From contig NMRA01000001.1 in assembly GCA_002633005.1 (NCBI GenBank), positions 1,596,198-1,660,197 of the forward strand: a stretch of DNA of 64,000 bases, given 5' to 3'. Every line of letters begins with the position of its first letter. The stretch's first letter is position 1. Positions 13,501 through 28,200 of the stretch are shown piece after piece. Position numbers and translations under genes: made by a program. Source of the stretch: Phoronis australis (taxonomy: Eukaryota > Phoronida > Phoronidae). The notes under the pieces were generated by a model that saw only the letters and a program-made list of their open reading frames with translations, was not told where the DNA came from and made no database searches.

Positions 13501-15358
13501 TTTCCAGCATTTTTATGACTTTCAACAAAGAGTGAAAATGCCCGTCTTAGCTTATTCAATTAAACAGAACAATTAAGCAAAAGAAAGCAATTTGCAGGTT
13601 GCCTCTATCAATCGAATTCATACAAAGCAAAAAGGTGGAAAAATGCGGAACAACAGATAGGAAATGAATTCTGTGGCAATCACAACTATTCAAATCGGTA
13701 ATGCACAATACGGGTATCTATGGCAACCAAACGATGAATACAAGCAATTATATGTACTTTCTAGAAAAGATGCCACAGTTTATTACTGCAGTAGTTGTAC
13801 TGATAATTGTTTTAGGAAAGTCTTAAAATAAAAGACATTAGCACCATCGATTCTGTAATGCCATGAAATAATGGCGAAAGTACGTCTACGTAATTGTCCT
13901 ACCAATATCCTGTTATCCTACCAATATCCTGTTATCCGTACTTCACATAAACATACAGCTGTGAAGCATGAACACTTCAGTGAACAATTCACGCTAAATA
14001 ATTCTAAATGTTGGAAAAGTTTAACAACTTACGGTTCAGTCGTTCATCAAAAATGTTCTGTGTACAACTTGTGCCCCATAAATCAAAGCAAATACGCACA
14101 AAAACATTTGTCGATTCCACTTTTCAAAGGCCAACGACATCCTTGCCACAACGAATATTTCATAAAGTTTGGCATCTGCACACCACAAACCTGGTGCAAA
14201 AAAATGAAGCAGAAAAATCTTAAAGGTAGATGAACTGCTTCACACAAATAGGAGAGGTCAATTGCTTTGATTTGATTTGATGACACATCACAAAATCACA
14301 TCATGAGAAAACTGTAAGTTCCTTTTTCTTGTTCTATTGTTATACTGTGATTACCTGAAGGAGGTCATAGGTGATATTTTGACTTAATAAATCATTTCAT
14401 TCTTTTCATCTAACCTTGAATTGCTTATTCTCACCAAATTTTTATATTTCAGTAGATGACACTGATCATGTACATACTTTTTAAAAACAGAATCATCAGC
14501 GCCCCCAGTGGCTAGTTTGTGAAGGCCAAGTTTAACAGATAAGAAACAAATGAAAATAGTGTGCAAAAATAAACAATTAAATAACAGACTAAACTGACAC
14601 ACTGGCCCCAAAAGAGTTTACTAAGTTTAATCGGTTTAAGAACAGCACACAGTCTGACTTGAGATTCGATAAGTTTTTGCACGTCCTGATCCATCATTCT
14701 GCATTTTATAGCTAATGGTAGCCTCACAAAACCCACTTAATCAATAAAATTCCACCAATACAATAATTTGCCGTCTGTGAAAAAAACGTTTACCTTGCAT
14801 TGAATTTGCAGCACCTCATCAATGAAAAGTTAATGGGAACCCTCAAATAGTGATGATGAAACCTGTAACGGCACAGTCACTGGTACTGTCGGCTGGTCAA
14901 GTGAGGGTTGCCAGTCAGTCAAAATAGTGCAATGTTTACTTTAAATCTCCTTATGTAACCAGGAATTTGTTGCCAATGTGAAGTGAATACCAGCACAGCA
15001 CCACTGGGCACCATTAGTGCGATTTAACAAGAAAAGAGATTAATTCCTCACTTAGAGTTAAATGCAGGCCCCATTAATGGTTGTCTCCAGGAAGAATGTC
15101 AAGAACATTTTGTTAAAATCTCTTACCTAATGGCACTGCACCGTTTTTTTAGAGTGACACATAAACCTGCTGAGAGAAGATGTAGACGCTGAGAGGAGGT
15201 TCCAGGAATAATTCAATCACAGCTAAGTCCTTCCACTTCACTGAACAGGGCTAGAGAAGGGAAATCTGAAGTGATGCGCTCAGCCCACGTCACTAGGGGT
15301 TATTTATAGATGATCTGATGTCGCAAGCAAGACATGTGGATGAGATGGCTATTGAGTT
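10587..15358. other. Non-coding, nothing firmly recognised
   Basis: No gene called. A 19-bp tandem duplication lies at 13897-13934 (TCCTACCAATATCCTGTTA twice). The minus-strand open frame at 12013-12243 reads as coherent protein but lacks an ATG at its listed start, recognisable domains and clear splice sites. The remainder is AT-rich unique-looking DNA. Confidence 0.45.
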
Positions 15359-15522
15359 GTTTGCATTATCCAGGGGGGCACTTTGATTTTATTCTGGCAT
15401 ACTGGGAGTTGTCACAACAACCCAGGCAAGACTTGGAAAAGGCAGTTCTGAGTAGCTTGTATTATACAGGGAGGGGTTATTTGGATTCTGTTCTGGCATA
15501 CTGAGAGTTGACACAACAACAG
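15359..15522. repeat. Diverged tandem duplication, period about 97 bp
   Basis: Two copies (about 15359-15422 and 15456-15522) share TTATNCAGGGRGG, a TTTGATT/TTGGATTCTG block, TTCTGGCATACTG and GAGTTGNCACAACAAC in the same order. Divergence shows that it is old. No coding content. Confidence 0.6.
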
Positions 15523-16113
15523 AACACATTTCACAAGCCACTGAAGTGGTCTTGCTCCTACATGATCATTTTTTTAAGAAAGTTAAAGACAGATGTTAAC
15601 TTAGCAAATTAGGGGACACTGTAAAATAAGCTTTTAGGCAACCTTGAACAGTAGTTCCTTAATTAATCAAATTTTGATTAGCTTAGTGATGCTAAACTCA
15701 ATTAATGTAGAACAGCGGAAATATATTTAAGACAGCCGCCATCAGAAACTCGGCCCATTTCACAGCACCTTGAACTTTATTCAATAGACTTGCAAGAACA
15801 GTGAGCTTCATGACTTCTCGATATCACAAACATTGATCTAACATCCTTTTTGTGTGGAGCAGATCAATTACCACATTAGCGCAGGCTGAAGACTTGGTAC
15901 GAATAAAACACTGGCTGAAGTAATATGCAAATTTGTGGATCTAAACTGGTAATTTGTCAAACTGTTTGGTTTCAGATCTGAATAGAATTTTTAGAGAAAA
16001 GTTACCTTAAGATGCATTTTTCATTGAAAATTACAATAAAATTTAAATTTTAAAGAATTATGTAACAGAGTTCAGTTTGTTGATAAGTGTTTTGATTCCG
16101 GCAGTGTTCACCT

Positions 16114-16595
16114 TTAAAGGGCCTTTCACACTAACGTCAAGGCGTCGATGTTTTGGGAGTAGCAGTCAGTATGAACGCTTAACTCCGGTCCTAGATCGAA
16201 GTTGCCAATTAACTTCGCAGTAAACAATGGATTTAAAAATGAAGCGTCGACGCTATGGTGCAGTATGAACGGTCAACTTCGGCTTCATCGAAGTTATCGC
16301 CAGGCGCCACTGTTATCGTCAACACTTACAGGGTAGTGCCGTTTCTAATAGTTGTTTATATTTTGTTCTAATAATCACCAATTGAATTAAAAAATAAGTT
16401 TTATGTCAATCAGCACATGTAAATATTCCCAAAAAATCTTAGCGTGCAGCGCTACCTTACGATTACTTCGATGACAACAGTGTCACCTACCGTTTACTTC
16501 GAAGTCCGTTAACTACCGAAAGGTTTAGTTAACTTCGCAGTTTACGTTGACGCTCTGCTCAGACTGGAATTAAGTCAGTATGAAAAGGCCGTTAA
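16114..16595. mobile_element. TTAA-flanked MITE (piggyBac-like target site)
   Basis: A 474-bp element (16118-16591) lies between direct TTAA copies at 16114-16117 and 16592-16595. The left end reads AGGGCCTTTCACACTAACG; the right end on the other strand reads CGGCCTTTTCATACTGAC. The interior is rich in short palindromic AACTTCG/CGAAGTT blocks. TTAA duplication is the hallmark of piggyBac-class insertion, but the terminal bases are not a standard piggyBac end, so the superfamily call is tentative. No coding capacity. Confidence 0.65.
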
Positions 16596-19500
16596 GGTAT
16601 TCACATTCCTCTGAACTGGGTTTTAATAACTCTTTGAAGTGTGGTAGACAATTGGCATTTAAGTCCTGATAACATAAAAAAGCTACAGGAAGGTTTAACA
16701 ATGGACTACATTATCTGGATCTACTGTCGTCTGGAGTTCACACTGAACAAGATACATTTGTAGTGAAGATCATAAATACAAAATTGACGAGATGAGGTAA
16801 TTATTAACAATCATGCATTCATTTTTACATACAAAGATCGTTTTTTGACTGAAAAACAAACCATAAACAAATATACAGCTTTTTCATGTTTTTCAGACAG
16901 CAGAAGAACAAACAAAAGCAAATTATTACATTTGACTTAATTTGAGAATACTGTATACTATGCCACAGGCAAAGTTGGTGTAATATTCAAAAAAGATTCT
17001 ACTCTTTTGCACTTGCCTAACAAAATTATGTACCAAATTTACAGCTCATAACACATTTGTGTAAACTAATGACTTCTTTCTGGTTTTTTCAGAACTTGAA
17101 ACCAGTTAGAATTTAGCATTACTGCCAAACAAAGATCAAAGACTACCATTCACTTTTTGTTTTTAGAAATTTTCCAAACCTTCGTGAACAATGAATTTTG
17201 AAGTAGGGTACAGTCACAGGGTCATTTTTCAGAATTTTCATTGTTTAGATGTCAATGTTGAATGTTGAACTAAAGCCAGACTTAAAAAAAATGCTCATAA
17301 GATCTTGACAAAGGTACATGTACGATTTTCAAATTGGTAATAGAGTTGACCAACTGCAGTAAATTCTGAACCATTGCCACTGAATGATTTTGATGCTCTT
17401 ATTGGTAATGAAAATCTTGAAATGTAAATCTTTATCCATAGAGGAAAGTTCATTATAATTGATAAACTAAATCTGTTAAATAGTAATGTAATTCAGTCGC
17501 CATAAGAAACATTACGAGATCGAAATTTTAGACTCAGGCTTAATGCATTTTGTAAAGAAACATCAAGATTTCTCTAGCTCAAATACAAGTTTCGTGATAC
17601 AATTTTACAGACAAAAACACAACTTGATACTCGGAATAGCCTGAAGGCTAGCGACAAATGTCATTCAGGAAACTGCCCAAAGCAAGGAGGCTTCTGTTTG
17701 GGTAATTTATAAAATTCTGGCAAAAACCTGGTAGCAACAAAAGGCTGTAAGTCATGAAACTCTTGTAAGACCATCACCATCAAAGTTCGGAAATTTCTTT
17801 TCTCAGGGGCTGTTGATACGTCTTTTAAGAACCAGAATTTGGGAAAAAAGTGTTCAAAACATTGCAAAAAGGTGATGACAGATTCGATTCCCATCGTTGG
17901 TGGCCCCTAAATTAAACTCCACCTGGGGCCCCTATCTCTGTAGAGTGTGTATACATCCACTTCTGAAAATGCTTATATGGCCAATCAAGCAGACTCATGT
18001 CAAGCAAACTCTACTAAAGAAGAGCCAGGAGAGCATAGCCCACACATAAATGTAGAGGGATGGCTGCTGAGCCCTCAAAATTATGATGGCGTTTATACCA
18101 TCTCAATTGGATAACTGCTAACAATGTTCAAACCAAAGCTCCAAATGCATGCCCGCAAAACTGGAGAAAATGCATCTCCTACAAAACCTAGAACAGCTGA
18201 AAAAATATCACTCAATGCCAAAATTCTGAATGCGGGATAATCACATCAAAATTATCAAAAGGGAATCCAGAGACATGTGAGTCCCCAGTGGCCACCAAAC
18301 ACTACGCGCCCCTCGGGGAAGGACACTCTTGTTCAACACTTGATCAATGTGAATACAAGGGTTTATTAGACCACTTTTATTCAAGCTGAAGTAATTAGGC
18401 AGATTGGATCACTGCCATACGACCCAGTGTACTAAATGAACATAAACTTGATCACTACCACAGCACAAACTAAGAATCTAATTTTACTGCAACCATGAAT
18501 GAAGAATCGATGTGGCATAAAACAAGCAACTTGCGTGCATCATTTCTCCATAAGAAATAACAACAAAGAGCATTTCAGCCTATGTAGTCCTAAATCTGCG
18601 GGTTAATTAGCACAATATATTGGTCAAAATCGGCATCAAGTGCCAATACAATTTTGATGCAGCAATGGGACCTCGCTAGGCGGTTGCCAACGTTAATATG
18701 CCAGAAGAGCACGGTGAGGTAAAAATGATCACTGGACACCAACTTAAGTAAGACATTAAGCGACCTTACAGTTACAGTACCCCAAATGTTTCAGTTTTAC
18801 TGATAAAATTTGTGAAAGACTATGACATGACAACTTATAAAGAGTTAATTGAACCTTCCTTGATTTTACGACAACAACTCCTTCTAAATCAGCAAGTGTG
18901 ATGAACAATGTGATGCCTGGGATAAACTCATTTATGATCTATACTTAAACAGGATCACAACAATCTAAATGAAATTAAAGAAGTCTCATTGCCTGCCTAT
19001 TGCCACAGAGTAGACAATTGTACACCGGGGGGGACTCTGAATCAATCTGTAGTTTAACAGGCTGCATTCTGTGGCCGCCTTATCGCAAAATTATTAGCTC
19101 ACGCCAACAAAACAAGACACAAAACTACTCAGACTATGGTCTAAGTGTTAACCGTCATGTTAACAAGGCATTTACTCAATGAGAAAGACAGAATGATGAT
19201 TATACAGTAAAAACAGTGTCTTCTTACAGAGAAAGACAATCAGCGTAATCACATACGCACGATACACAGCACAGCGTGTTAATGTGCAATGGATTGCTCA
19301 TGAAGGAAACTTTTCTCCCTTCGTGTCACGGAAGACATTAACGAGAATAATGGAGTTTCTCAGCATTGACTGTGTATGTACGATGGTTCCTGTTCAACTG
19401 AGAACATGCAATATGTGGGAGGTGGAAATCGTAACAGAACGTCTGAGTAACCGAAACATTACATTTACTAACAAAAAAGTCAAAAGTGCACTCAGCCCTT

Positions 19501-22500
19501 CCTATAGTTTTAAAGTCCAAACAGTTAACAACCAACGGTACTAGCACATTTTATAAGTACGGTCTTTGCCAAGGTGGTCAAAAGTTTAATTTTAATTAGC
19601 ACACGGTTCGTTAACATATAGCTCGCTAAAGCAACCTAATATGAACAATTATGAACTTTACCTCATTTATGTTTTCAGTCCTCTAACAAAAAACACAGCC
19701 TCATGTTTGCAGTAATGTGCCAACAACCGTCTTAGTTGCGACCAGACGACCTCAGCTAATCAACTGCATTAGTAGGATCTCTAGCTTATAGTAAAATTCT
19801 TGTGTTTAGGACAAAAATTCCTAAAATCATTATTTTGTACTTTTCAAAAGGCTTATCACTGATTTTGCAACAAACGCTCAAAATTTTAACAAATGCTATT
19901 TAGTGACAGCAATGCTTTACACAGAATGATAGCAATGAAGTAAATTATCCTTAAATAATATTTTTGCTGAAAAATTTTGACAAGCAAATCCATTTGTCCG
20001 TCATACTGTGTCATCCAACGTGAACACAAACTAAATGCATTCATGAGGCGAGATGAATGGATGAAGTGAACTGCTCGTGTTAGCATGACAATCCATCTAC
20101 ATTCCAAATAATCCAAAGTGGCACCAACAAAAAACAAATAGGACAACTAGTTTACTTTGCTCCCCACCAGCAGGATTGACTTTTAATACATACTCAACTT
20201 TTAAGAGTACTGACTGAATCTGTGCAGTTCGTTGAATATTTGTAACATGGTTCATTATAGTGTGTTCGTTAACACAGAATTCATGCTGTGAGACCGAATG
20301 TTCAAGAGAACCAACAATAAAAGTACAGTAAAAAGCTTTAACAAGATTGAATTTATAAAATAGGATTGAATTTGTGAGGTACGATTGATATTTATTTTAA
20401 ACAGAATTGATTTATCAAATGGTATTGAATTTATAATATAGGATTCATGTCTAAAAGTAATTCTTGCACTTTCTACTGTCCATATGTGACACATAAATGT
20501 ACTTTCTGTGAGCAGTTACTAATAACATAACATCATCTCCAAAGACATATTTAAGAAATTACGTCGTTATTACCAATTAAATTTTCCAAGCGACGCGGGA
20601 CAAATCCCCCAGGTATCACAACAATTTTTTTTTCTCCGGCAAATTACTCAAAGTAGATGTTCACTGCGGTGAAGTCCCACCACTGTGGAACTCTGTGGTC
20701 AGGATAAGTGAACTTTATATCCTCATTTCAGAGAAGACAAGGAACATCACTTTTAAAATGCTTTCTTGTTTGTAAATTCTGTTAATTGCTGTTACTTATT
20801 ACTCGATATTTTGAACGTTCACAGCAAAGATATAGTACATTGTTAAATGAAAAGAACACTTAGGTAAAATCTTAGTTCAATTGCCATGAAACTAGTTGGT
20901 ACGTTATTTCGCACTCCATTCCCCTTTGACTAACTAAAATTTAATGACAAAGTCAAACCCTGTTTTCAAGTCTACAAAAATACAATGGCAGTCATGTAAT
21001 AAATAAAATCACTGACGTCATCATCGTGTACATTTTCAATGATTCATGACAATTTAGAAAGGAGTGTCTGTACAAGCACAGACAATTTTTGATTTAAGAC
21101 AGTTTGACACATGTGTGTGACCTACAACAATAAATGAATCATACTTTTATAACGTTTATGAATGTATTTAGGCCTGATGCATCTATATTTGAAATGATGC
21201 TTTTAAATCAAGAGAATTTTTCTACTCAATTGTTTCACACACAGGCGCATGTAGCTCTTTCATGTAAATAAGCATATGCATTGATACCATGTTTTGCCTT
21301 TTCTTGGTATTTTTCATTTGATTAATTGATATCAAAATTGAGTAGAAGGCAATAACTGTACTTTTGTAATGGATGCGATTAAGTTTCATTCAAATGCTGT
21401 TTTAAAAAACTTGCTACTTAGTTTTTACGAATATGTTAAGCACATAGGCTAATGTTCTTAATTATGAATACTGCCGTAGGGCCAAATGCTGGCACATGCG
21501 TTCCGGGTTTGGCTACTCAGAGTCCATATAGGATAATATAACAAATATCTTTTTAGCCACAACCATAAACTTTTTGTTAAACTGTGCATAGTTACAAAGA
21601 CCAACTGGGGAAGCTGAAAGACTAAGAGAAAGGTTCACAAAGACCTTGGGTGACAATTTCAAAAAGCCTGTTGTGTGTGAACGACACCCATGACTTAGAA
21701 AAATTAGCAAAATTCTAAGCCACTATGCTGACTACATGCGTATGTAAAGTAATCCTAACATCCTAATAAAACTCCGAATTAAAGATTACTGAAACAGGTC
21801 CTTCCTTAATTTCTTAAAACTAGACAGATTGATTTTATCGTACATACCTATTTATGTAACGCAAGCAAAAAATGATCTACACCATTCACCAAATTACGAA
21901 ATAGTGACATTTTGCTACTAAATGAACTCTAGTAAGCATTTTGCATTACGCACACTAATTGTGACTGCCTGGTGAGAAACAAACGCTGCTTGAATATTGC
22001 ATTCTAGCTTAGTTTCTTTTTTGACGAATCTGGTAATAAAACCACTGGCAATCACTTCTTAATAACAAGTACTTGCAAACAGCAATAGTCAATTCTCGAA
22101 AATCTCTTGAGACCAATGATTGGATACTATTTTCAGTGAATAAATAATTGGCAATCCTCTTGCATATCTGAAAGTAGAATCCTAATAAGTACCAATCAAA
22201 AATAAGCGCGAAGTATCAGTGACACATCCACTAGAAAAAACACCAAGGTAACAAAATCTAGCATTGGCTATTTTTGCCATCACCACTAAAAATAAAACGG
22301 AGCAAGCATTGCTGATCAAGACTACTACTGTGACCAGCAAGAATTTAATGGCAACCAAAAGTGTAAAGGACAGTGCCTGCTCAGTCACTAAATCTTGTGC
22401 ACATAAGTCAAGATCGTACATTGTGGAAAGAATGAGAAATGCATATTCTGGTGCACTTGTGAAAGCTGTGCAGGATTGGTTGTGGAACACCCTCACATCC

Positions 22501-24065
22501 ACACCCTCACCAGGAGTGTTTTCTGCTCGAACCAAACATATGGTCTCAGATGAGGTTTTGGGGTATGGAGATTATATCAGGCCAAGGGAAGTTAAAAGGT
22601 TTGTTGTTTGTCAACTAATCTGAGACAGTATTGGAAGCTCTTCCACAAACATCCACGACAGATATGGAAGACGACAGTAAATATCTGAATTTTTAAGTTT
22701 TCATTTTTTGGAAAATAACTAGTGAAATTGACACTATCAAACTATATCATTGTATTCAAACATGAAAGTCATTTTTGACAAAGAAATATTGGAATGCGAG
22801 CATTGAGAACATAGAGTCCTAAAGAAATGGACATGAAACGTAAAAAATCTTTCTGAACAACACAAACCAAAGAACCACTTAACTAATCAAACACAAAAAA
22901 TACACAGTTGGCCTAGGTCTTTAAGGGAGATTCATTAACAAGGAGAGTGAGTTCATCTGAGTTAAAGCTATGACGTCACTGGCAGCTTGTAGCTGGACTA
23001 AAAATCACTGTGACAGACAAGAATATTTAGATAGAAAACATGACCCAAACAACCTCACAGAAGAGGAGAGATTGAGTACTTCTATTTTCAGTTCCCCACA
23101 AAAAACGTCACATGGTAATAATTGAAAAACAATCAATCAATGTCAGAATTTTGTTTTTAGTAATAAACAGCATAACAAAGATAAAACATTAAACTTTTCC
23201 CACCTTTTTGATAATAAATAGAGGCTCATTCAGAGGCACGCAACAAGAAACTCTAATAACTAAAAGGACCGGTTTTAACATTAACGGCTTCAGCATGAAA
23301 ATTTTTAAGATTGAAAATGTACCAGAGCTTACGGAACAGGAAAATAAACATGACAGTAGATGAAGACAAACGTTTATTAATGGCAAGGTTAGGAAATTGC
23401 AAATTGACTTCAAGTTACAGGCAGGTGAGTGTCAGGCCTTAGAATACAAGTGCTGGTGTACTTAATATGAGCAATGAAGCAGAATAACAGAACTGATGTA
23501 ACCAGGACTACGTCACGCACAAGTAAGTTATTAGAAAAAAATGCTTTATTATAGCACTAAGCTTGCTGAGATAACAGAAAAAAGGAAGGAAATGTAGTGT
23601 ATTTTAGTGGCATTGTAAAAGTCTGCTTCCTCGTTCAAGCCAACTCATATCAACATGTTACGGAAAATCTTATACAAATGAAAAGTGACAGTCAAGACAA
23701 CATTTCCTTGTGGAAGTTGTCCCTTGGCATAGACGTCATAATTTTGAAATCAATAACAATGAAAGTTAACGAGAAGATATGTTCAATGCGATTAGCCAGA
23801 TTTGCTTGGCATGACTGCGCAATCTAATGGATCACCTAACTCCATCATTAACGCAGGAACGGCAATAGGGTGACCAACACACAAGATCATAAGTCACCTG
23901 ACAGGAAACGGTAACAGAATTCAGTTTAGTGAACCTGTATGTGTTTAAGACATATCATACCTGATGAGCTGTTTTGCTCACCTTTGCAGAGTTGATTTAT
24001 TTCTTTTCAATTCACAGTTACACCTGCTGTGCAACGGAAAGCAATTGCATGCAACTAGTAATGAC
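16596..24065. other. Non-coding, nothing firmly recognised
   Basis: No recognisable gene. At 20340-20460 an AT-rich patch repeats GATTGAATTTAT-like blocks. Overlapping open frames on both strands at 22182-22623 (about 118 codons each) have no known motif. The minus-strand frame at 17661-17894 is also unrecognised. Missing downstream exons of the gene ending at 25040 could be hidden here. Confidence 0.4.
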
Positions 24066-24310
24066 GGTAAAATCTCACAATAGGACACAACATAGCAGAC
24101 AAGTCCAACACAATAAAAACTTAATCGTTTTTATTTCATACACCAATAGCTTCCGTTAAACAATATTTTTCATGGCAAACTGCCGGTGGTCATTCAAAAC
24201 AATGCTTCGACACTACGAAAATGGAAGAAAGCTCAATTTCGACAATTATTTTTATCCATTGTTGGCCATGTTGAGACTTTACAGTATGCACAATGTTCCA
24301 ATTGCTCATC
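24066..24310. repeat. Dispersed repeat family B, copy 1
   Basis: Begins GGTAAAATCTCACAATAGGACACA and continues through CATTCAAAACAATG. The same block order (TAAAATCTCACCAATT, GGACACA, a central AT-rich part, then ATTCAAAACAATG or GTTCACAACAAGG) appears at about 29269-29470 and 42721-42890. Class unknown. Confidence 0.5.
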
Positions 24311-24639
24311 TATGAAGTCCAGATCACAACATGAATCAATGTCATTTCCCAGAGGGTACTCCTATAGAGGAGGTATACAAGACATGCAACTCAGACGGGT
24401 AACATTCCCACAACCAGTTTCTGGGCGAAAATGTTAATTTTTCTGAGAAAATTGCCCACACAAATGTGCTTATTCCAACAAAGTTATCGATGAATGGTTC
24501 ACTTAGAAAGTTCAGCTATACTGATCTTCAGAAGGGCTTTCAATATTACATATATTTCAAAAACAAATTTGTCTCCATTTTGACATAGTGGCTTTTCTTT
24601 TTGCACTGGCTCAATACTCTGTCCAATAATTCTTATGAA

Positions 24640-24790
24640 AGGGTTAAGCTTATGGAATTGATGACTTAGAAAAGGACAGTGTTTCTAGAAAAAAAAACCA
24701 TGAAGAGAGGTTTTTTCAGGGAGGCTCCCCACAAAAGGGTCTCCTTTTTCCAGTTCACTCTCAAATAGGGTGGCAATCAAACAAAATTTT
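24640..24790. repeat. Dispersed repeat family A, copy 2
   Basis: Shares with 3376-3545 the ordered blocks TTATGGAATTGA, an AAAAGGRYAGTGTTTCTAGAA core and a distal AAATAGGGTGG-type block. Lies in the non-coding stretch 24311-25039, where I see nothing else. Confidence 0.45.
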
Positions 24791-25039
24791 CCATCAGCAT
24801 GCATATCAAAGAGATAGTCAAGTACCCCCTGGTGTTCAAGCTGTGGATAATACCAGAGATCAAGAAAACTTATTTTACGAGAGTTTCGAATTGAGCTAAC
24901 TTTTGAATCTCAGGCAACGTGATAGGTCAATTTTCAAGCTGAATATCATGGCCTGAAGTCTAATACAACTCTGATTCCAGGAGCATGTTTCTTACCAGAA
25001 ACTCAACCACACAAATACTGTTATTAATGAAAATCTTAC

Positions 25040-25218
25040 CTTCAAATGCATTCTTTTTTAACCTGGCTGGACTACTGTTGACCCTCTGACTTTGATTGAC
25101 ATACATCTTGTAAAAGTAAGGCTGAGGAACAAAGGCACGGCCAGCCGTGGTTGAGGGTCGGGGGTCGTCCGACGGGAAATGAGCCATAATTTCGGCTTGT
25201 TTTGGATTTCTGTAGCTT
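25040..25218 (-). CDS. Unrecognised gene, last exon that could be placed
   Basis: 179 bp, phase 2 in (TCTATAG) and phase 1 out (GAAG|GTAAGA). Encodes 60 residues with SYRNPKQAEIMAHFPSDDP, then RAFVPQPYFYKMYVNQSQRV and a basic end. A good donor shows that the gene continues to the left, but I could not place the next exon. Confidence 0.75.
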
Positions 25219-28200
25219 CTATAGAGAAAAAAGACAAGCTCAGTTTCACAACACGAAATATTCAAACAAAACGTCAAAGTACACGTGTATATATCGACTA
25301 GAAGTGGATTCGTACTTTATATATTTTAGTAAAATTTACATTATTTTTCACTTTAACATTCATCTTAATTGAACTACGACCCCTAATGGACCAATGTGTT
25401 TGCTAACCTGTTGAACTGAAACATCACTTAACATCAAAAAAGTTATACCACTGTTAAAATGAGCTGTCAAGTGAATTTCACTTGACCACTGCAGGATCGC
25501 CATGGTTACTTAACCCATCAGTCAATCAATGCAATGAAAAAGTGAGTGTTGCAAAGATTTGTCAATATCAATTACTAACATCTAGTAACTCAGCCCAATT
25601 ATACAACTTAAGGAATGAAGCAGCAAGGAACAGTGTTGCAAATTAAAAGGGCCCAGACAGTAATGACACAAATTGAGGGATATGTGGTCATTGCACAGGT
25701 CTGCACCAGAGCTGTGTTTCCTTGAATAGTATTATTTAAGTGTCTGCATGTGATTTTTCTCAGTGGTCATCAGCACATTTTGTAATTAGGAATTTCTAAT
25801 TAAGCAGAACGCTTTTGCAATCGAAATGTCTTTATAAATGTTACGCGTGCATTGAAAGCTACTGTGAAAACTAGATCTCCAGCTGCTAAATAACTATGCC
25901 TTTGTGCTACTTTCAAAAACTGTTGTTCTGCATAACTATGATGAGGTCAATGCTACCACCTATTGGTCAGGATAAAATTTAAGATCCCACAATGCATACC
26001 GGTTCAATCTGCCTCTGAACATCAGGCAATCATGTTAGAGAGGAATATGAACATCCAAAAGACTGCTTTGCAAATTCCTCACAACATGAGTATACATTTC
26101 ATTAAGGTCACATTTACACAAACTAAATTAAATATTGTTTGGAATAAGAATCATTACAACTTGTCAAAAAGATCGAAGTCAAATGATTTACCACAGTGAG
26201 AGCACTGCCCAACATAAGAGTATACTGAAATTTAAAAACAGTGAGTCCATATTAAGAACTGTATGCATGGTAACAGAAGTGACACTAAATTAAGCATAAG
26301 TAAATTCACAAGTCATAGAGCAGTACATGAGAATTGGCAAAAATGAAACTATGGGATAAAGTTTACACAGTTCAGGATCTCTCGTAATCTAGACAAGTTG
26401 AAGTAATATGAGAAAAATACAGGATGACGATAAAATGATGTAATATCATGGGAAAAAATAACGAGATCATTGAAGCTAGCAATGATCTCACATGTAGTTC
26501 AATAAATTGTTGGACGTTTCCCAAGGATCACCATCGGATTCCAATAAACACCGCAAACTTACTATAACAAAATCAAAACATCCATGACTCATCACGATAT
26601 AGTACAGAATATTCCAATGGAAGATGGTGTTTTGATCCCGATTTATATTGACATGCTTAAGGTAATGAGAGACCCTCGAAAATGCCGAAGTTCGGAATGG
26701 CATACTACAGAATTGACCGATTGCATTCTAATGACACTTTAAGAAGGTGTGTTTAGTGCACTGTTCTTCAAAACACTCTCAGGATTTGTTTGTTGATGAT
26801 TCACTTCTGCATGAGGGGTTATTATAAATAGAAATTATAGAATTTTAAAAAATCCAAAAATTGCATAACCAAAAACAATACAAGCTAGAAAACTTTAAGA
26901 GGGTTTTTGAGAGTTCATCTTGTACATTAATATTTGTTCAAAAGAAATTTGGGGATTTTATTGATGCCGTTGTCTTGTTATGACTGCACCTTTCATGTTT
27001 GCTTAACTTTACTAATATGACACGGCTATATGACCCAATTTACAGCAGGTTTGTATTTGGTCAAAAAACAAATCCTAGAGGCTTTTGCCTTTCACAAAAA
27101 CACATTTACTGAGTTAAGAAATCCTAGTTTTGTACATATTAGGCCAGGCGCACAACCTTGAAGATAAGTTCTTGCATAATCTAAAATCATTTCACCTAAA
27201 CACAACTTACTTGATTGTCAACCCTGTATTTCTTTGCTGCCCATCTTTTTTGGCTTGTTGTAGCTTTCTCTGGGGAAGTAAGCTGTAGAGCGAACCCACA
27301 TTTCCCTAGAAAGGACATTTCATCCTAAATTTCAAATCAACAGCATTACAAGAATCGTTAAAAAAAAACGAGTAACCCACTTTGAACAACAGCATTTACC
27401 ACGTGAATCAGCTTCATAAATTTTACGTGGGTCACGGGAAATGCATAAAGGTAGCTGGTTGTAATCTACCTTCATGAGTAAAAAAAATCACTGAAACATG
27501 ATTAAATACAACAATGCCAGACTACACAGTGACACTTGAAACTCACAGTGGTGTTTACCCACAATGATGCGACATCCCTCAAGCAGTTCTGTAGCTTTGT
27601 TTTCGCGTTTTTTGGAGTTTCTCATGTTATTTGTTGGTGCCTTGCTTTTTAAAAGTTTTTATCAACTAAATTAATTGTATTTGACCTTTCAATGCCAGCG
27701 AAGTTTTACTACTGTGATGTGGGCTGCAACTCCGATGACTGAAAGTTGGATAAATCTGAGTGAGTAGTATACGTGGATGCAATATTTTCTGACACGATTC
27801 TTAGAATCAGCCCAACATTTCTAAATTTAGGCTAATATAGCAACGCGATTTCCTACCTCTAGGATATAGGAGATTTCCATTGGGGACTGTCGCTACTACA
27901 TTAAGGTATAAGATTTCTTGAAGCCATACCTTGCAAATCTTTTTATAGCACTCTTCTAGTCCAATGAGATTACGAGTCTTTGACACCCGATCAACCTCTT
28001 GAGCAACTGTTTCCTGTAGGCTGACCCCAAACACATCTGAGGATTTGCTTTTGTCTACCAATTCATTGACGTCATTGTCAGACCGCAGATATTCAGGGTG
28101 CGTAACACCCTGGTTGTTCACAAAACTGTATTCTCTTGGGTTCTTCCTGCAATTTGAAAGAAAAAATTATTTTTTTTCTGCTTGGACTTGCAACCATAAG

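Noticed and set aside
17661-17894. Minus-strand 77-codon frame with many aromatic residues
   Set aside because: No match to a known exon or transposase, and no acceptor tract before it.
22182-22623. Overlapping 118-codon frames on both strands
   Set aside because: No recognisable domain, no splice or promoter support, and both strands open, which points to compositional chance.
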